From Deltaproteobacteria bacterium (GTDB taxonomy: Bacteria; Desulfobacterota_B; Binatia; UBA9968), in contig VBKY01000052.1 in NCBI GenBank assembly GCA_005879255.1, positions 14,757 to 46,058 of the forward strand: a DNA stretch of 31,302 nt, read 5' to 3'. The notes under the pieces were generated by a model, which worked only from the letters and a program-made list of their open reading frames with translations, was not told the DNA's origin and searched no databases. Below are positions 7,860-16,804 of the stretch, in pieces. Each line of letters begins with the position of its first letter. Position 1 is the stretch's first letter. The position numbers and the translations under genes were made by a program.

Positions 7860-9407
7860 TTACGGCGCGATGTGCGTCTCACCAAACCGCGTATTCTCCG
7901 CTGTCTGGCAATCGGCTCCTTTGCACTTCTTAAGTTGGCTAAGCCAAAGGGAGTAACGCTTGATCAATTGTGGGTCGACTTCGGCGGCAATATTGTGGAG
8001 CTGATCAGGATCGCTAACGAGATCGTAAAATTCGCGTTCACCGGATTGGTACTGAACAAACAGACGATCGCTCGATCGCACCGCTTGGTAAGCTGTCAGA
8101 GGCGATTTTTGCGTTGTTTGGAACAAGCGCTCTTCAAACCACGACATGAACGGCTCGGGCCCGGGTTGATGCTCAATTAGAATCCCCTCACGCCATTTCC
8201 CCGGCGGCGGTAAAGATTTCTCCAGCAACGGCTCGAGGGAACGACCATCCACGAATCCTGGCGGAGTGATCGACGCCCATTCTGCGAAAGTTGGGGCAAG
8301 GTCGGTCTCAACGGCCAGCTGCGGCACAGAGCGGTGCGCGGGGACTTCCGGTCCTCGGATAAGCAAGGGGACATGGATATCTTCCTCATAGGCGGTTTGC
8401 TTTCCCTGCATTAAGCGATGTTGCCCGAAATGGTAACCGTTGTCGGACGCGAACACGATATACGTCCGACGAAGCTCGCCGGTTTGTTTCAGCGTGTCAA
8501 CGACGCTCTCCACCAAATCATCGACAGCCTGCAGCGACTGCAGCCGCTTGCGATAGAGTTGATCCATCTTTTCAATCTGTTTTTCCTGCAAAAGCGGTAA
8601 TGCCCGGATATAGGCCGGTTTTGAAGCAACATCCTTTTCGTTGAAAGAAGCCGTTCGCGGCGCTTTTGCGTCCGGGAAGAGCGCGCGGTGCCGCGGCGCA
8701 GGGATCGCGGGTTCATGCGGCGCGAATGGCGCGAGATGCACGAAAAAGGGCTTCTTTTTTTCAACGGCTTGATGAATAAACGCCCCCGTTTTACGCGCGA
8801 TAACATCGGTCAAGTAATCGGCGTCCGCATGCCCGTATTTAACGAGCTTGCCGTTCTCGTTCAGAATGTAGCCGAACTCTCTATAGCCGCCGCCGCCGAT
8901 CGCTCCGAACCATTCGTCCCAACCCGGCGGCACGTGAGTCTTATTGTGAGGATCCGGATATCCGTTGAGATACTTGCCCATATATCCGGTCATATAACCC
9001 GCGGCTCTGAGCCAAGTTGAGATCGTCGAACTCTCGTTACCTAATCGATAGAAAGTCTTGAACCCGGCGTGGTTGGAACCGACACCGTGATTGTGCACGT
9101 ATTGGCCGCGCAATATCGACGACCGTGACGGACAACACTGCGAATTGGTCACGAAGTAATTCGAAAAATTGGTTCCCTCTTCGATCAGAAGCTTCTTCAC
9201 TTTTGGCATGAACTGGAGATCATGGAACGTCATATCGTCTGTGAGTATGAAGACGATGTTGGGACGTCTCGCTTCTCCGCGCGGTTGTGGCGCGGAGTGT
9301 TGGGACGGCAATGGCTCCGAAGGATCCACAGCGGTGGTTGCACGATCGGCGAAACCCCAGCTCGCTACTACAAACAATCCGATCCAAAATAATTGCCAGC
9401 GTTTCAT
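7860..9407 (-). CDS. Secreted sulfatase (arylsulfatase / heparan-N-acetylglucosamine-6-sulfatase-like)
   Basis: 515 aa with an N-terminal signal peptide (WQLFWIGLFVVASWGFA). The sulfatase fold is shown by the metal-binding pair Asp57-Asp58 in NIVFILTDDMT, the active-site motif CCPSR (91-95), whose Cys91 would be converted to formylglycine, and the FASDNGYHFGQH metal/substrate segment. It would hydrolyse sulfate esters in the periplasm or outside the cell. Activity requires a formylglycine-generating enzyme, which is not in the window. AGGAG (9416-9420 on the opposite strand) lies eight bases before the ATG. It is convergent with the ThDP enzyme gene and separated by 276 bases from the upstream UbiD gene, so it is probably its own unit. 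Confidence 0.92.
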   Translation of the reverse strand: MKRWQLFWIGLFVVASWGFADRATTAVDPSEPLPSQHSAPQPRGEARRPNIVFILTDDMTFHDLQFMPKVKKLLIEEGTNFSNYFVTNSQCCPSRSSILRGQYVHNHGVGSNHAGFKTFYRLGNESSTISTWLRAAGYMTGYMGKYLNGYPDPHNKTHVPPGWDEWFGAIGGGGYREFGYILNENGKLVKYGHADADYLTDVIARKTGAFIHQAVEKKKPFFVHLAPFAPHEPAIPAPRHRALFPDAKAPRTASFNEKDVASKPAYIRALPLLQEKQIEKMDQLYRKRLQSLQAVDDLVESVVDTLKQTGELRRTYIVFASDNGYHFGQHRLMQGKQTAYEEDIHVPLLIRGPEVPAHRSVPQLAVETDLAPTFAEWASITPPGFVDGRSLEPLLEKSLPPPGKWREGILIEHQPGPEPFMSWFEERLFQTTQKSPLTAYQAVRSSDRLFVQYQSGEREFYDLVSDPDQLHNIAAEVDPQLIKRYSLWLSQLKKCKGADCQTAENTRFGETHIAP

Positions 9408-9683
9408 GGGCCTGACTCCTCTTGCTATCAGTTTAGTCTAACAGAAGCGTCTCCCGCCACAAGGGAATGCGCCTCCGACAAAGAACGCCTCGAGTTAGAC
9501 GTCTAAACGCAGTGAAAGTTTCGCTCCGGCGCAGGCGGCCGCTTGCCGAGGAGATGGCCGTGACGATTTTCTCCTGCGACTTGCCATCAGCCGGACCACA
9601 GCGCCGAGGGTACCGAGCTGTTACCGACGATATTCACATATGGCGCAAAATAAGGGGAGCGACGGCTCGAAACGAACCAGAAA
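9408..9683. other. 276-base gap between ubiD-like and sulfatase genes
   Basis: No coding sequence with a recognisable family on either strand, and no clear terminator hairpin. It must contain the 3' end of the ubiD-like transcript and, if the sulfatase is transcribed on its own, its promoter. I could not single out a convincing -35/-10 pair. Confidence 0.4.
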
Positions 9684-11279
9684 CTACAGCGAGTCCAGCT
9701 TCTTCCTTTCCCGCTTCGCTCGCTCGCCGATTTCGAAGTGCCTTCCCTGGAGAGCGAGCTCCGCTTCTTCGCGGTTACGGTCGGACCAGTAGCCGAGCTC
9801 GTAGCCGTACCACGGCGCTTTGATCTTGAGCGGCGGGAGTTCTAACTGTTTCCAGATTTCTATGGCGTGCTCCATGAAGTCGCGCCTCGGAAGCGACGTC
9901 GGCTTATAGGCCCAAGGACGGGTCGCGTCGATGCAGAGAACGCTGCATTTCCCGGTTTTTTGCAACGCCGAACGCGCGCCGCCGAAATCTTCCGACGGCA
10001 CGATGGACGGGTCGAGACCCATCATGCCCGCCTCAAGGATGCGCGCGTCCCGATGCGGCTGCATGTTAAAGGTCAGCGCCCAATTCACCGAATCGGCGTC
10101 GCGTGCATCGATGTCTTCATCGACGACGACGAGAATCTTGCCGGCATCCGCGCCCAGCCGCAGCGCGCCGATTATTTTGTCGAAGTCTTCGTCGGATTTC
10201 TTCTTGATCTTGACGACCAAATAACCCCAACTGCCGCTGCTCTCGTGGATCGCCACATCGAGAATATTGTCCATACCGGCATCTTGAAGCCGGCGACGCA
10301 CGACGCCTTCAGTGCCGACGCCGCGAATTTTACTGCTCTCGCTCGGTGGAAATTGGCTTAGGAATGCGACGTAGATCGGATTTTTGCGCATGGTGATGCA
10401 GTTGACGTTGACGAAGAAGCCGACGCCTTCATGAGCCATGTAGCCGGGGAATTCGCCGAACGGCCCTTCCCATTCGCCCTCGTCGGTAGGAATCGTACCT
10501 TCAATAGCGATCTCCGCTTGCGCTGGCACCAGTAGCTCGACAGTTTTGCATTTGACCAACTCGACCGGCTCACCGGAGATCCCACCCGCAACGCCATATT
10601 CGTCTAGCCCCGGCGCGATCCGCGCCACCGCCGCGTAAGAGAGATTGGGCGCCACACCGATAACGCAGGCGACTTCCAAGGGCTTCTTGAGCTCGCGGCA
10701 CTTTTTCCAATGCGCGCGCAGCCCTGAAAAATTTCCCGCGAAGCAACCCAAGCGATCTGGCGCTTTGATCTGGCCGCGATAGTTGCCCATGTTGTATTGA
10801 CCGGTCTCAGGATCGCGGGTCACAAAGTGAGACGAAGTTGTGTAGGGACCGTTATCGAAGCCTGGAGTCGAAATCGGCACGGGCAACATGTCGAGCCCTT
10901 TCCGTTTCAACTCGTCACCGTCGACGATGTGCTCTTGGCAGGGCGCGGAGCCCACTATCACGGGCTTGACTGGATGCGCCTGCGCGTGGGTCCATTTGGG
11001 GTAGATTTCTTCTTTCTTACATTGCATGCCCAGCGCGTAAATATCGAGGCTGCCCGCATAACAAGCGATGGCAATCGCCATGTCGTAGCTTCGCCCTTTG
11101 ATGTCGACGACTTTTTCGAACAGAAAAGCCCTGCGCTCTTCTTCGGGCAACCCGCGGTATTGCAAGCGTACCAACGGATGCAACTCGGTATCTTTATTGA
11201 TCGCGCGGGTGACGCGAACCAACTTGCCGTGTTCTTCCAGCGCCCTTAGATATTCACGAACGTCTTTGTAGTAGGCCAT
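9684..11279 (-). CDS. UbiD family (prenyl-FMN-dependent) decarboxylase
   Basis: 531 aa from the ATG at 11279, preceded by AAAGAGG; a TTG 15 bases upstream is in frame but poorly placed. The UbiD hallmarks are present: the NMGNYRGQIK segment with the conserved Arg, and EGPFGEFPGYM with the two acidic residues at about Glu271 and Glu276 that line the active site. These enzymes reversibly decarboxylate or carboxylate aromatic and alpha,beta-unsaturated acids using prenylated FMN made by UbiX. No UbiX gene is in the window. It follows the bicupin, acetamidase and SDR genes on the same strand, which suggests degradation of an aromatic or related acid rather than ubiquinone synthesis (inference). 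Confidence 0.92.
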   Translation of the reverse strand: MAYYKDVREYLRALEEHGKLVRVTRAINKDTELHPLVRLQYRGLPEEERRAFLFEKVVDIKGRSYDMAIAIACYAGSLDIYALGMQCKKEEIYPKWTHAQAHPVKPVIVGSAPCQEHIVDGDELKRKGLDMLPVPISTPGFDNGPYTTSSHFVTRDPETGQYNMGNYRGQIKAPDRLGCFAGNFSGLRAHWKKCRELKKPLEVACVIGVAPNLSYAAVARIAPGLDEYGVAGGISGEPVELVKCKTVELLVPAQAEIAIEGTIPTDEGEWEGPFGEFPGYMAHEGVGFFVNVNCITMRKNPIYVAFLSQFPPSESSKIRGVGTEGVVRRRLQDAGMDNILDVAIHESSGSWGYLVVKIKKKSDEDFDKIIGALRLGADAGKILVVVDEDIDARDADSVNWALTFNMQPHRDARILEAGMMGLDPSIVPSEDFGGARSALQKTGKCSVLCIDATRPWAYKPTSLPRRDFMEHAIEIWKQLELPPLKIKAPWYGYELGYWSDRNREEAELALQGRHFEIGERAKRERKKLDSL

Positions 11280-11298
11280 AAAACCTCTTTCCAATAAC

Positions 11299-11411
11299 CG
11301 TTCAAATTGTTCAAAACGTTCAAATAGTTAATACTCGGAGGTGTCTCAGCCTCGACCCGTTCGGATTTTGACGTTTTGAACGTTTTGAACGACTGGAACG
11401 GCTTGAACTCC
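11299..11411. repeat. GTTCAAA/TTTGAAC intergenic inverted repeat
   Basis: The left arm 11299-11324 is made of three units close to CGTTCAAA. The right arm 11375-11400 is its inverse with about three mismatches, and a further GGCTTGAACT unit follows. The loop is about 50 bases. It lies between the bicupin stop and the ubiD-like start. The same TTGAACG unit returns at 14699-14745. Confidence 0.6.
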
Positions 11412-11413
11412 TA

Positions 11414-12505
11414 TTAGGGAGCAACTCCGTTCGTCTTCAATGCTGTTTGATAGCGCCGTGGGATCTCGGGGTCTTCGTTTTCGTAGGGAATCATCCAACC
11501 GCCTTCTTCGACGCTGCGAAATACGTCGTCGTCGGTTTTCTGATGCGAGACCTTGAAACCCAATGGATGAATGCGGCTGCCGTAACGCACGGCCAAGTGC
11601 CGCGCGGGTTCATTGCCGGCATTGAAGTGCTGATGAAACCAATCGCCAGGCGGACAATAAATACTCGCCTCGCCCCATTTGATCTCAATCACTTTGTCTT
11701 CATGGCCATCGCTATAAGGGTGGATGCCCCATTGTTTGTGCCACAATAGAACGTAACCCACCGACTGCGTACCGACGATAATCGCGCCGGGACCATGATA
11801 GTGCGCTTTGTGATACTTCCCCACCGGCCACTCGCCGAGATGACCCACCAAAGCGTTCCCGGACATTTCAAACTGCGCCAAGCGCAAGCCGGCCCCTTTG
11901 ACTTCGAGACTTTCCAGCATCGCCGATTTGATGTCCGATATGAAATTGGTCTCCCAAATATTGATCAAGCCGCTGACGTAACGCTTCTTGCCGACCTCGA
12001 AGTAATCGTCCTCGCCGAAGAAGCGATCCGAGAAGCTGTACGGACAGTTGAAGACGAAATTTTCATCACGGTAGATGTCGAAGGCGAGGGGCGCGTTGGT
12101 CACAGCTAAAAATCGCACCGACTCGCGCGATCCGTTGACCAGCCGGTGGGTCGTGTTCATCGGCGGCGCAAACAGGCTCCATTTGTTCCACTCGAACATT
12201 TTCTTGTGGCCGTGATCGTCCCAAATCTCGGTGGCGCCCTGACCGTTTAAAATACAGATCACTTCTTCATACAGATGACGCTCCGGATTCAGCGCCCCGC
12301 CCGGCGGGATCTCGGCAATGTAACCGCCGGTGATCCCCTGCATACCGTGAAGATGAATAAACGCCGCTTTACCGCCGATTCGCGCCCAGGGTGCTACTTC
12401 AAGCGTGCGCAGATCCGCCATCCCATGGCCGGCGTGTACTGGTAGTCCCTGGTTTTTCATCCAGCGTACGTAGCCGGTTTTTTCGTTGATGGGCGCTATA
12501 TCCAT
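11414..12505 (-). CDS. Bicupin domain protein
   Basis: 363 aa with two cupin barrels. Metal-ligand motifs are visible in the first (ERHLYEEVICILNGQG, with His and Glu, then a later MNTTHRLVN His) and in the second (KAHYHGPGAIIVGT, then DWFHQHFNAG). The layout is like gentisate 1,2-dioxygenase and related bicupins, but the sequence does not let me claim ring cleavage. An AAGGAGA ribosome site precedes the ATG by five bases. It is flanked by acetamidase-like and UbiD-like genes on the same strand and may act on the same substrate. The family is sure; the reaction is not. Confidence 0.8.
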   Translation of the reverse strand: MDIAPINEKTGYVRWMKNQGLPVHAGHGMADLRTLEVAPWARIGGKAAFIHLHGMQGITGGYIAEIPPGGALNPERHLYEEVICILNGQGATEIWDDHGHKKMFEWNKWSLFAPPMNTTHRLVNGSRESVRFLAVTNAPLAFDIYRDENFVFNCPYSFSDRFFGEDDYFEVGKKRYVSGLINIWETNFISDIKSAMLESLEVKGAGLRLAQFEMSGNALVGHLGEWPVGKYHKAHYHGPGAIIVGTQSVGYVLLWHKQWGIHPYSDGHEDKVIEIKWGEASIYCPPGDWFHQHFNAGNEPARHLAVRYGSRIHPLGFKVSHQKTDDDVFRSVEEGGWMIPYENEDPEIPRRYQTALKTNGVAP

Positions 12506-12582
12506 CGCTTTCTCCTTCGATAAACGGACACCCGAGTCGTTCGGAGTTAATTGATGAGATGCTCAGCAAAGAACGTCCCGTG

Positions 12583-13638
12583 TCATCCTCCTGGCTGATA
12601 CCAGAATTCTGGATTGCTCTTGAAAATCTTCTTAGGAATCTTCGCATAGACGAGATTGACGATGTCGACGGCTTCGCCAATACCGAGGTCGACCGCAAGA
12701 CTTGATAGCGCATACGCATCGGCCGCTGTCATCCCCTTTTCCGTCTGGAGAAAATCAACCGCTTCCTGCAAAGCGATGCGCATCGCTACGTTCAGGTCAA
12801 CGTCAAGACCGGTGGTCAAATAATCGGTCGCGGTCTCCACGCGCGGCAACTTGATGGCCTTGTCCTTGTGCAAAATAAATTGCAGCGTCGGCTTGAGCGA
12901 AATCTCAATCGCGCCGCCGTCCACTTCGCCGTCACCTTGCACTGCGTGGCCGTCGCCGGTAAAAAACTGGCCGCCCGTGTTGAATACCGGCAAAAACAGC
13001 GAACAGCCGATGCCGCAAAACTTGAGATCGATATTGCCGCCCCAGGCGCCCGGCGGTGTCGACGACACCATGCCCAAACTGGTCGGCGGCGAGACCGCCA
13101 TGATACCCATGAAGGGATTTAACGGAATCTGAATATCATCGGAGAACAGCGCGACGCGTCGTTCCAAATCGAGGCGAATCATCTTGGCTGAAGGTTCCTT
13201 CAATAATCCGGGCAATACGCCCTTGCCCGGCCCCGTGTTGTTGACGCCGTATGGCACGCGGAACTTGATATCGAGGACGCGCACTTCCAGCGTATCTCCG
13301 GGCTCTGCTTCTTCGACGTAAATCGGCCCGGTGAGAATATGGACGCTGGCGCCCCGGGGCCGTTTCACTTCGGCAAAAACAGTCTTAGCGTCGGCTAGCA
13401 CTTCGTTGGACGGTATTCCATACGCGCCAAAAAACTTTTCCGGATCCTTATTCGTCGTCAGACCCTGATGCGACAACGCCTCGATCTCAACGACCTGCCC
13501 CGACTTGACGGTCAACGCAGGCGGCAGATTGGCGGCGATATAACCCCACAAAACCGTTTCCGGCGTAGAACATAAGATAGCGTCGGGCTGCACGAACAAT
13601 TCGGCCGAATGAGCTCGCACGCTTTGATTCTCGCTCAT
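12583..13638 (-). CDS. Acetamidase/formamidase family protein
   Basis: 351 aa from the ATG at 13638; an upstream in-frame start (13680) would add 14 residues without family likeness. The fold is recognised by SGQVVEIEALSHQG, the VEEAEPGDTLEVRVLDI segment, GPGKGVLPG, the metal/nucleophile region WGGNIDLKFCGIGCSLFLPVF, and GDGHAVQGDGEVDGGAIE. All are typical of FmdA/AmdA amidohydrolases, which release ammonia from short amides. The C-terminus, with ALSSLAVDLGIGEAVD, also fits. It probably acts with the neighbouring bicupin, SDR and UbiD-like genes. The amide substrate is unknown. Confidence 0.88.
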   Translation of the reverse strand: MSENQSVRAHSAELFVQPDAILCSTPETVLWGYIAANLPPALTVKSGQVVEIEALSHQGLTTNKDPEKFFGAYGIPSNEVLADAKTVFAEVKRPRGASVHILTGPIYVEEAEPGDTLEVRVLDIKFRVPYGVNNTGPGKGVLPGLLKEPSAKMIRLDLERRVALFSDDIQIPLNPFMGIMAVSPPTSLGMVSSTPPGAWGGNIDLKFCGIGCSLFLPVFNTGGQFFTGDGHAVQGDGEVDGGAIEISLKPTLQFILHKDKAIKLPRVETATDYLTTGLDVDLNVAMRIALQEAVDFLQTEKGMTAADAYALSSLAVDLGIGEAVDIVNLVYAKIPKKIFKSNPEFWYQPGG

Positions 13639-13803
13639 GACATTTCCGTTCCGCTCATGACCCTGTCCAATGGAAGACAAGCCGTTAACGTGCGTTAGCT
13701 CACCGATTGAGGAAATGGCGACGCCCGATCGAAGACGCCGAGAGACAGGGTTAAACTCAAAAATCGCCGCCTATTTCAATTGCTAAAATTCCTAGAAATT
13801 TCT

Positions 13804-14550
13804 TCAGTCGCGGATCGCCAGGGCGCCGCCGTCCACCGGCAGATCAATCGCGTAAATAAAATCGGACTCATCACAGGCGAGGAAGACCGCGGCCTTGGCG
13901 ATATCCATCGGCACACCGCGGCGCCCAGCAAGATTTTTAACGAAGCGGTTTTCCGGTACGTCTTGTTGTCCCACGGGTGAGCCGATACGGTTCGGCGAAA
14001 TCGAATTGACGCGAATACCTCCTGGCGCAAGTTGTACGGCGATTGAGCGGGTTAAATTGAGCACTCCGGCCTTGGCCGTCGTGTAGGCTGTCGCCTCCTT
14101 GCGCCCCCAATGTCCTGAAGTGGAAGCGATGTTGATGATCCTGCCTCTGCGTTTTTGGTCGATCATGACTTGGGCGGCGGCGCGGGTGCAGTACCAAACG
14201 CTGCGCAGACAAACATCCATCGTCCGATCCCACTCTTCTTCGGTGATATCGAAAATTGTCTTATGGTCCGTCCACGCGGCATTGTTGACCAGGATGTCGA
14301 CGCCGCCGAATTGTTTCACGACGGTTTGTACCATGTTGTCGACGGAGGATGCTGACGAGACGTCACAAACAACAGCAATTGCGCTGCCAGCATTCTTGGC
14401 ATTTATCTCGTCCGCAACGCGGCTGCTTCTTCCCTGATCCAAGTCGGCGACAGCGACCTTCGCGCCTTCTTGAACATATAGTTTGCAGATATCTTCGCCG
14501 ATGTTACGACCTGCGCCAGTGACCACGGCTATTTGATCTTTAAGTCTCAT
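13804..14550 (-). CDS. Short-chain dehydrogenase/reductase (SDR)
   Basis: 248 aa from the ATG at 14550, which has a perfect GGAGG five bases upstream; the longer frame from 14565 lacks this. Classical SDR motifs are present: the nucleotide-binding TGAGRNIG near the N-terminus, NNAA in place of NNAG, the catalytic serine in ASTSGHWG, and YTTAK (Tyr and Lys of the active site). The VAVADLD segment after beta-2 has an acidic residue and suggests NAD rather than NADP. It is the first gene of the minus-strand catabolic group, 165 bases before the acetamidase. The substrate is not deducible. Confidence 0.92.
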   Translation of the reverse strand: MRLKDQIAVVTGAGRNIGEDICKLYVQEGAKVAVADLDQGRSSRVADEINAKNAGSAIAVVCDVSSASSVDNMVQTVVKQFGGVDILVNNAAWTDHKTIFDITEEEWDRTMDVCLRSVWYCTRAAAQVMIDQKRRGRIINIASTSGHWGRKEATAYTTAKAGVLNLTRSIAVQLAPGGIRVNSISPNRIGSPVGQQDVPENRFVKNLAGRRGVPMDIAKAAVFLACDESDFIYAIDLPVDGGALAIRD

Positions 14551-14863
14551 GAATGCCTCCAACATTAACTGTTTTCCCGGTCCATAGCAGAAGCCCGAAC
14601 AAAGATCCAGTTGTGCTTGTATAGATGAAGATTTTGTAAATCAAAGTAGTGTACAGGTGGCCAAAAAGATCTCAGATTCGGGGCTCGCCTATTAAATCCT
14701 TTGAACGGCATGAACCGTTTGAACGACTTGAACGGCCGTTCAGTTGGTTGACGCTAGGCGATCGAGCGGACGAGGCTGTGCGAAAACGCCGTTCATGGTT
14801 CCCTTCGATGGAGTCTATCCTGAGCGTGGTCGAGGGGCTCGGTGAGTCTGTTTCACCAGCGGC
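14551..14863. repeat. 313-base intergenic region with TTGAACG repeat and a CCTTCGA/TCGAGGGG palindrome
   Basis: At 14699-14745 the unit TTGAACG or TGAACCG occurs four times with about 10-base spacing and ends in a short palindrome. It is the same family as the 11299-11411 element. At 14801-14837 an 8-base arm CCCTTCGA faces TCGAGGGG (one G-T mismatch). This resembles the common intergenic element built from CTGAGC and TCGAAGGG blocks. The first part (14551-14640) must carry the promoter of the SDR group. No gene was recognised. Confidence 0.55.
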
Positions 14864-15889
14864 TTAGAGACTGACTTTTTCCGAGTACAGATCCTTGAGA
14901 AACTTGCTGGCTTTTAACTCGTCGAAGAATCGCGGCTCGACGATATCCGCCGGCTTCAGTGTTTTCGTGCGCTGGTCCACCGCCGCGCCGACATCGACGA
15001 GTGCCTGAATGGCTTCGTTATTCAATTCCGGGAGCGGGCGAAGCTGCGCCGAAAAAGCGTCGTACATGGCGTCCACGCCAATACCCTGATTGCCGGGAAA
15101 GTATTTTTTAAGAATCGCCAGGCTTTCGCTCCGTTTCGAAACGAAATATTGAATCGCTGCGGCGTAACCTCTCATAAAACGGCGCACCGTTTCTTCTTCC
15201 CTTTTGATGAACGCGTGCGTGGTTATCAACAAATCAGTCACCACTGGCACCGACTTCATTTCTAGAATTTTGATTCCGAGCTTCTGCGCTTCGGTGGCAA
15301 CGTCTTGACTCAATGGCGCGCCTTGAACGAGATCCTTCGACAACGCCATCGCGCGAGCCGGAGCTAGGCCGGCAGCAACCATCTCGACATCTTTGGTCGG
15401 ATCTAAACCGGCGCGCCGGAGCATGACGCGGGCGATCAAATCCGATCTCGCACCGAGCGCGGACACGCCGACTTTCTTTCCTTTCAGCTCCCTTAATGCG
15501 CCGATTGCGGAACCCACTCCCATACCGTATTGATCGAAGCTGACATGGGAACCGATCACGGTGATGTCCGCACCGCTCGCCACGGGTTGAAGCACTGCCA
15601 GCGGGTTGCCGAAACCGATCAGCAGATCGACACCGATCAACGATTGAACGCCGGCGGAAAGCGTATCGCGGATCGGCAGCTCTTCGATCTCCAGTCCTTG
15701 CTTTTTGAAAAGTCCAGAGTCTACCCCAACGTAGGCGACAGCGGTGCCGATTTCCCAACCCGCATAGGCCAAGCGCAACTTCTTCGAGGTCTCCGCGGCG
15801 GCGCTTACACCGGATGTGAGTACTATGACCGCGAACGCAAGCAGCAGGATCAAATCTCTGCGGCGAAACAGCGAGTGTGAATTGAGCAT
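14864..15889 (-). CDS. NMT1/THI5-SsuA type ABC transporter substrate-binding protein
   Basis: 341 aa with a signal peptide ending at about residue 32 (LTSGVSAAAE). The mature protein begins KKLRLAYAGWEIGTAVAYVGVDSGLFKKQGLEIE, as in nitrate/sulfonate/taurine and pyrimidine-precursor binding proteins. The C-terminal segment with VRRFMRGYAAAIQYF is also typical. No permease or ATPase adjoins it. The gene is divergent from the VTT membrane protein and no clear ribosome site was seen before its ATG. The decayed gene at 19715 belongs to the same superfamily. The ligand is unknown. Confidence 0.88.
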   Translation of the reverse strand: MLNSHSLFRRRDLILLLAFAVIVLTSGVSAAAETSKKLRLAYAGWEIGTAVAYVGVDSGLFKKQGLEIEELPIRDTLSAGVQSLIGVDLLIGFGNPLAVLQPVASGADITVIGSHVSFDQYGMGVGSAIGALRELKGKKVGVSALGARSDLIARVMLRRAGLDPTKDVEMVAAGLAPARAMALSKDLVQGAPLSQDVATEAQKLGIKILEMKSVPVVTDLLITTHAFIKREEETVRRFMRGYAAAIQYFVSKRSESLAILKKYFPGNQGIGVDAMYDAFSAQLRPLPELNNEAIQALVDVGAAVDQRTKTLKPADIVEPRFFDELKASKFLKDLYSEKVSL

Positions 15890-16047
15890 GATTTATCATA
15901 GCCCACATTGTCGCACCCGCCAAGTGCTGAGCAAATTTCGATTCGACGGGCAGATTGGCGCTAGAGATCCAAGTTGTTACGCGCCCGATTGTCACGCCCG
16001 AAGAATGCTGACGCATTTTCGCGGCGCACGATAAGGAGACGGGGGAT

Positions 16048-16749
16048 TTGGTTTTGATGGCGCATCAAAGTAAGCGAGGCGGCAACCAAAGGCGACGACG
16101 AATCTGGATAGCCGTCATGATCTTGCTATTGCTTTTCGCGGCGGCGGCCGCCTGGAAGTGGACCCCGCTTGCAGATTTGATTGACATCCACAGACTTTCG
16201 GTTTGGGCGGCTTCGCTGCGCCAAAGCCCGGCGCGCCACCTTTATATCCTTAGCGCCTACCTAATCGGCAGCGTCTTACTTGTGCCGATTACGGTGTTAA
16301 TTCTGGTTACCGCAATTGTATTTGGTCCAATGCTAGGATCGCTCTACTCGTTAGCCGGCTGCCTGGCGGGGGCCGCGGTTACGTATGTGATCGGCTTTTT
16401 TCTCGGGCAGGATTTTGTTCGAAAGATTGCCGGCGCGAAGTGGCAACGCATGGAACGTAAGATCGGTCAATCTGGGATCGTCGCAGTGGCAACTTTACGC
16501 TTATTGCCGGTCGCGCCGTTTACCGTCGTCAACATCGTCGCAGGCGCCTTCAAAGTCCCATTACGAGACTACATTTTGGGATCGTTGCTTGGACTCACCC
16601 CGGGTATTCTCGTAACTAATCTATTCGCTCATCAGCTCCAAAACGCCACCCGTGATCCCGGCGTCGGTACATTCCTCGTTTTGGCGGCATTGGTCGGTAT
16701 CACGATAATCGGGACCGCTTGGTTAAAACGCCGATTTGACGGCGTATAG
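16048..16749 (+). CDS. TVP38/TMEM64 (VTT/SNARE-associated) family membrane protein
   Basis: 233 aa. The start is taken as TTG 16048, because AAGGAGA (16033-16039) is eight bases upstream of it but 17 bases from the ATG at 16057. A short basic N-terminus is followed by a first membrane helix (about 26-43) and the VTT domain. The re-entrant motif ATAIVFGPMLGSLYSLAGCLAGAAVTYVIG-like region and the later RLLPVAPFTVVNIVAGA segment are both visible. DedA/VTT proteins are linked to phospholipid scrambling or undecaprenyl-phosphate recycling. The next gene is a phospholipase D-like protein, and VTT and PLD domains are fused in some bacteria, which supports a joint membrane-lipid role (inference). Confidence 0.88.
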   Translation: MVLMAHQSKRGGNQRRRRIWIAVMILLLLFAAAAAWKWTPLADLIDIHRLSVWAASLRQSPARHLYILSAYLIGSVLLVPITVLILVTAIVFGPMLGSLYSLAGCLAGAAVTYVIGFFLGQDFVRKIAGAKWQRMERKIGQSGIVAVATLRLLPVAPFTVVNIVAGAFKVPLRDYILGSLLGLTPGILVTNLFAHQLQNATRDPGVGTFLVLAALVGITIIGTAWLKRRFDGV

Positions 16750-16804
16750 TATAGTCGTGCGCGTGCCGTCAATTCAGGTGCGCTAATTCGTTTGGATTTC
16801 GATC

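Noticed and set aside
9467..9823. A 118-residue open frame on + before and within the ubiD-like 3' end.
   Set aside because: Arg-rich, without recognisable domain or ribosome site, and it overlaps a clear gene on the other strand.
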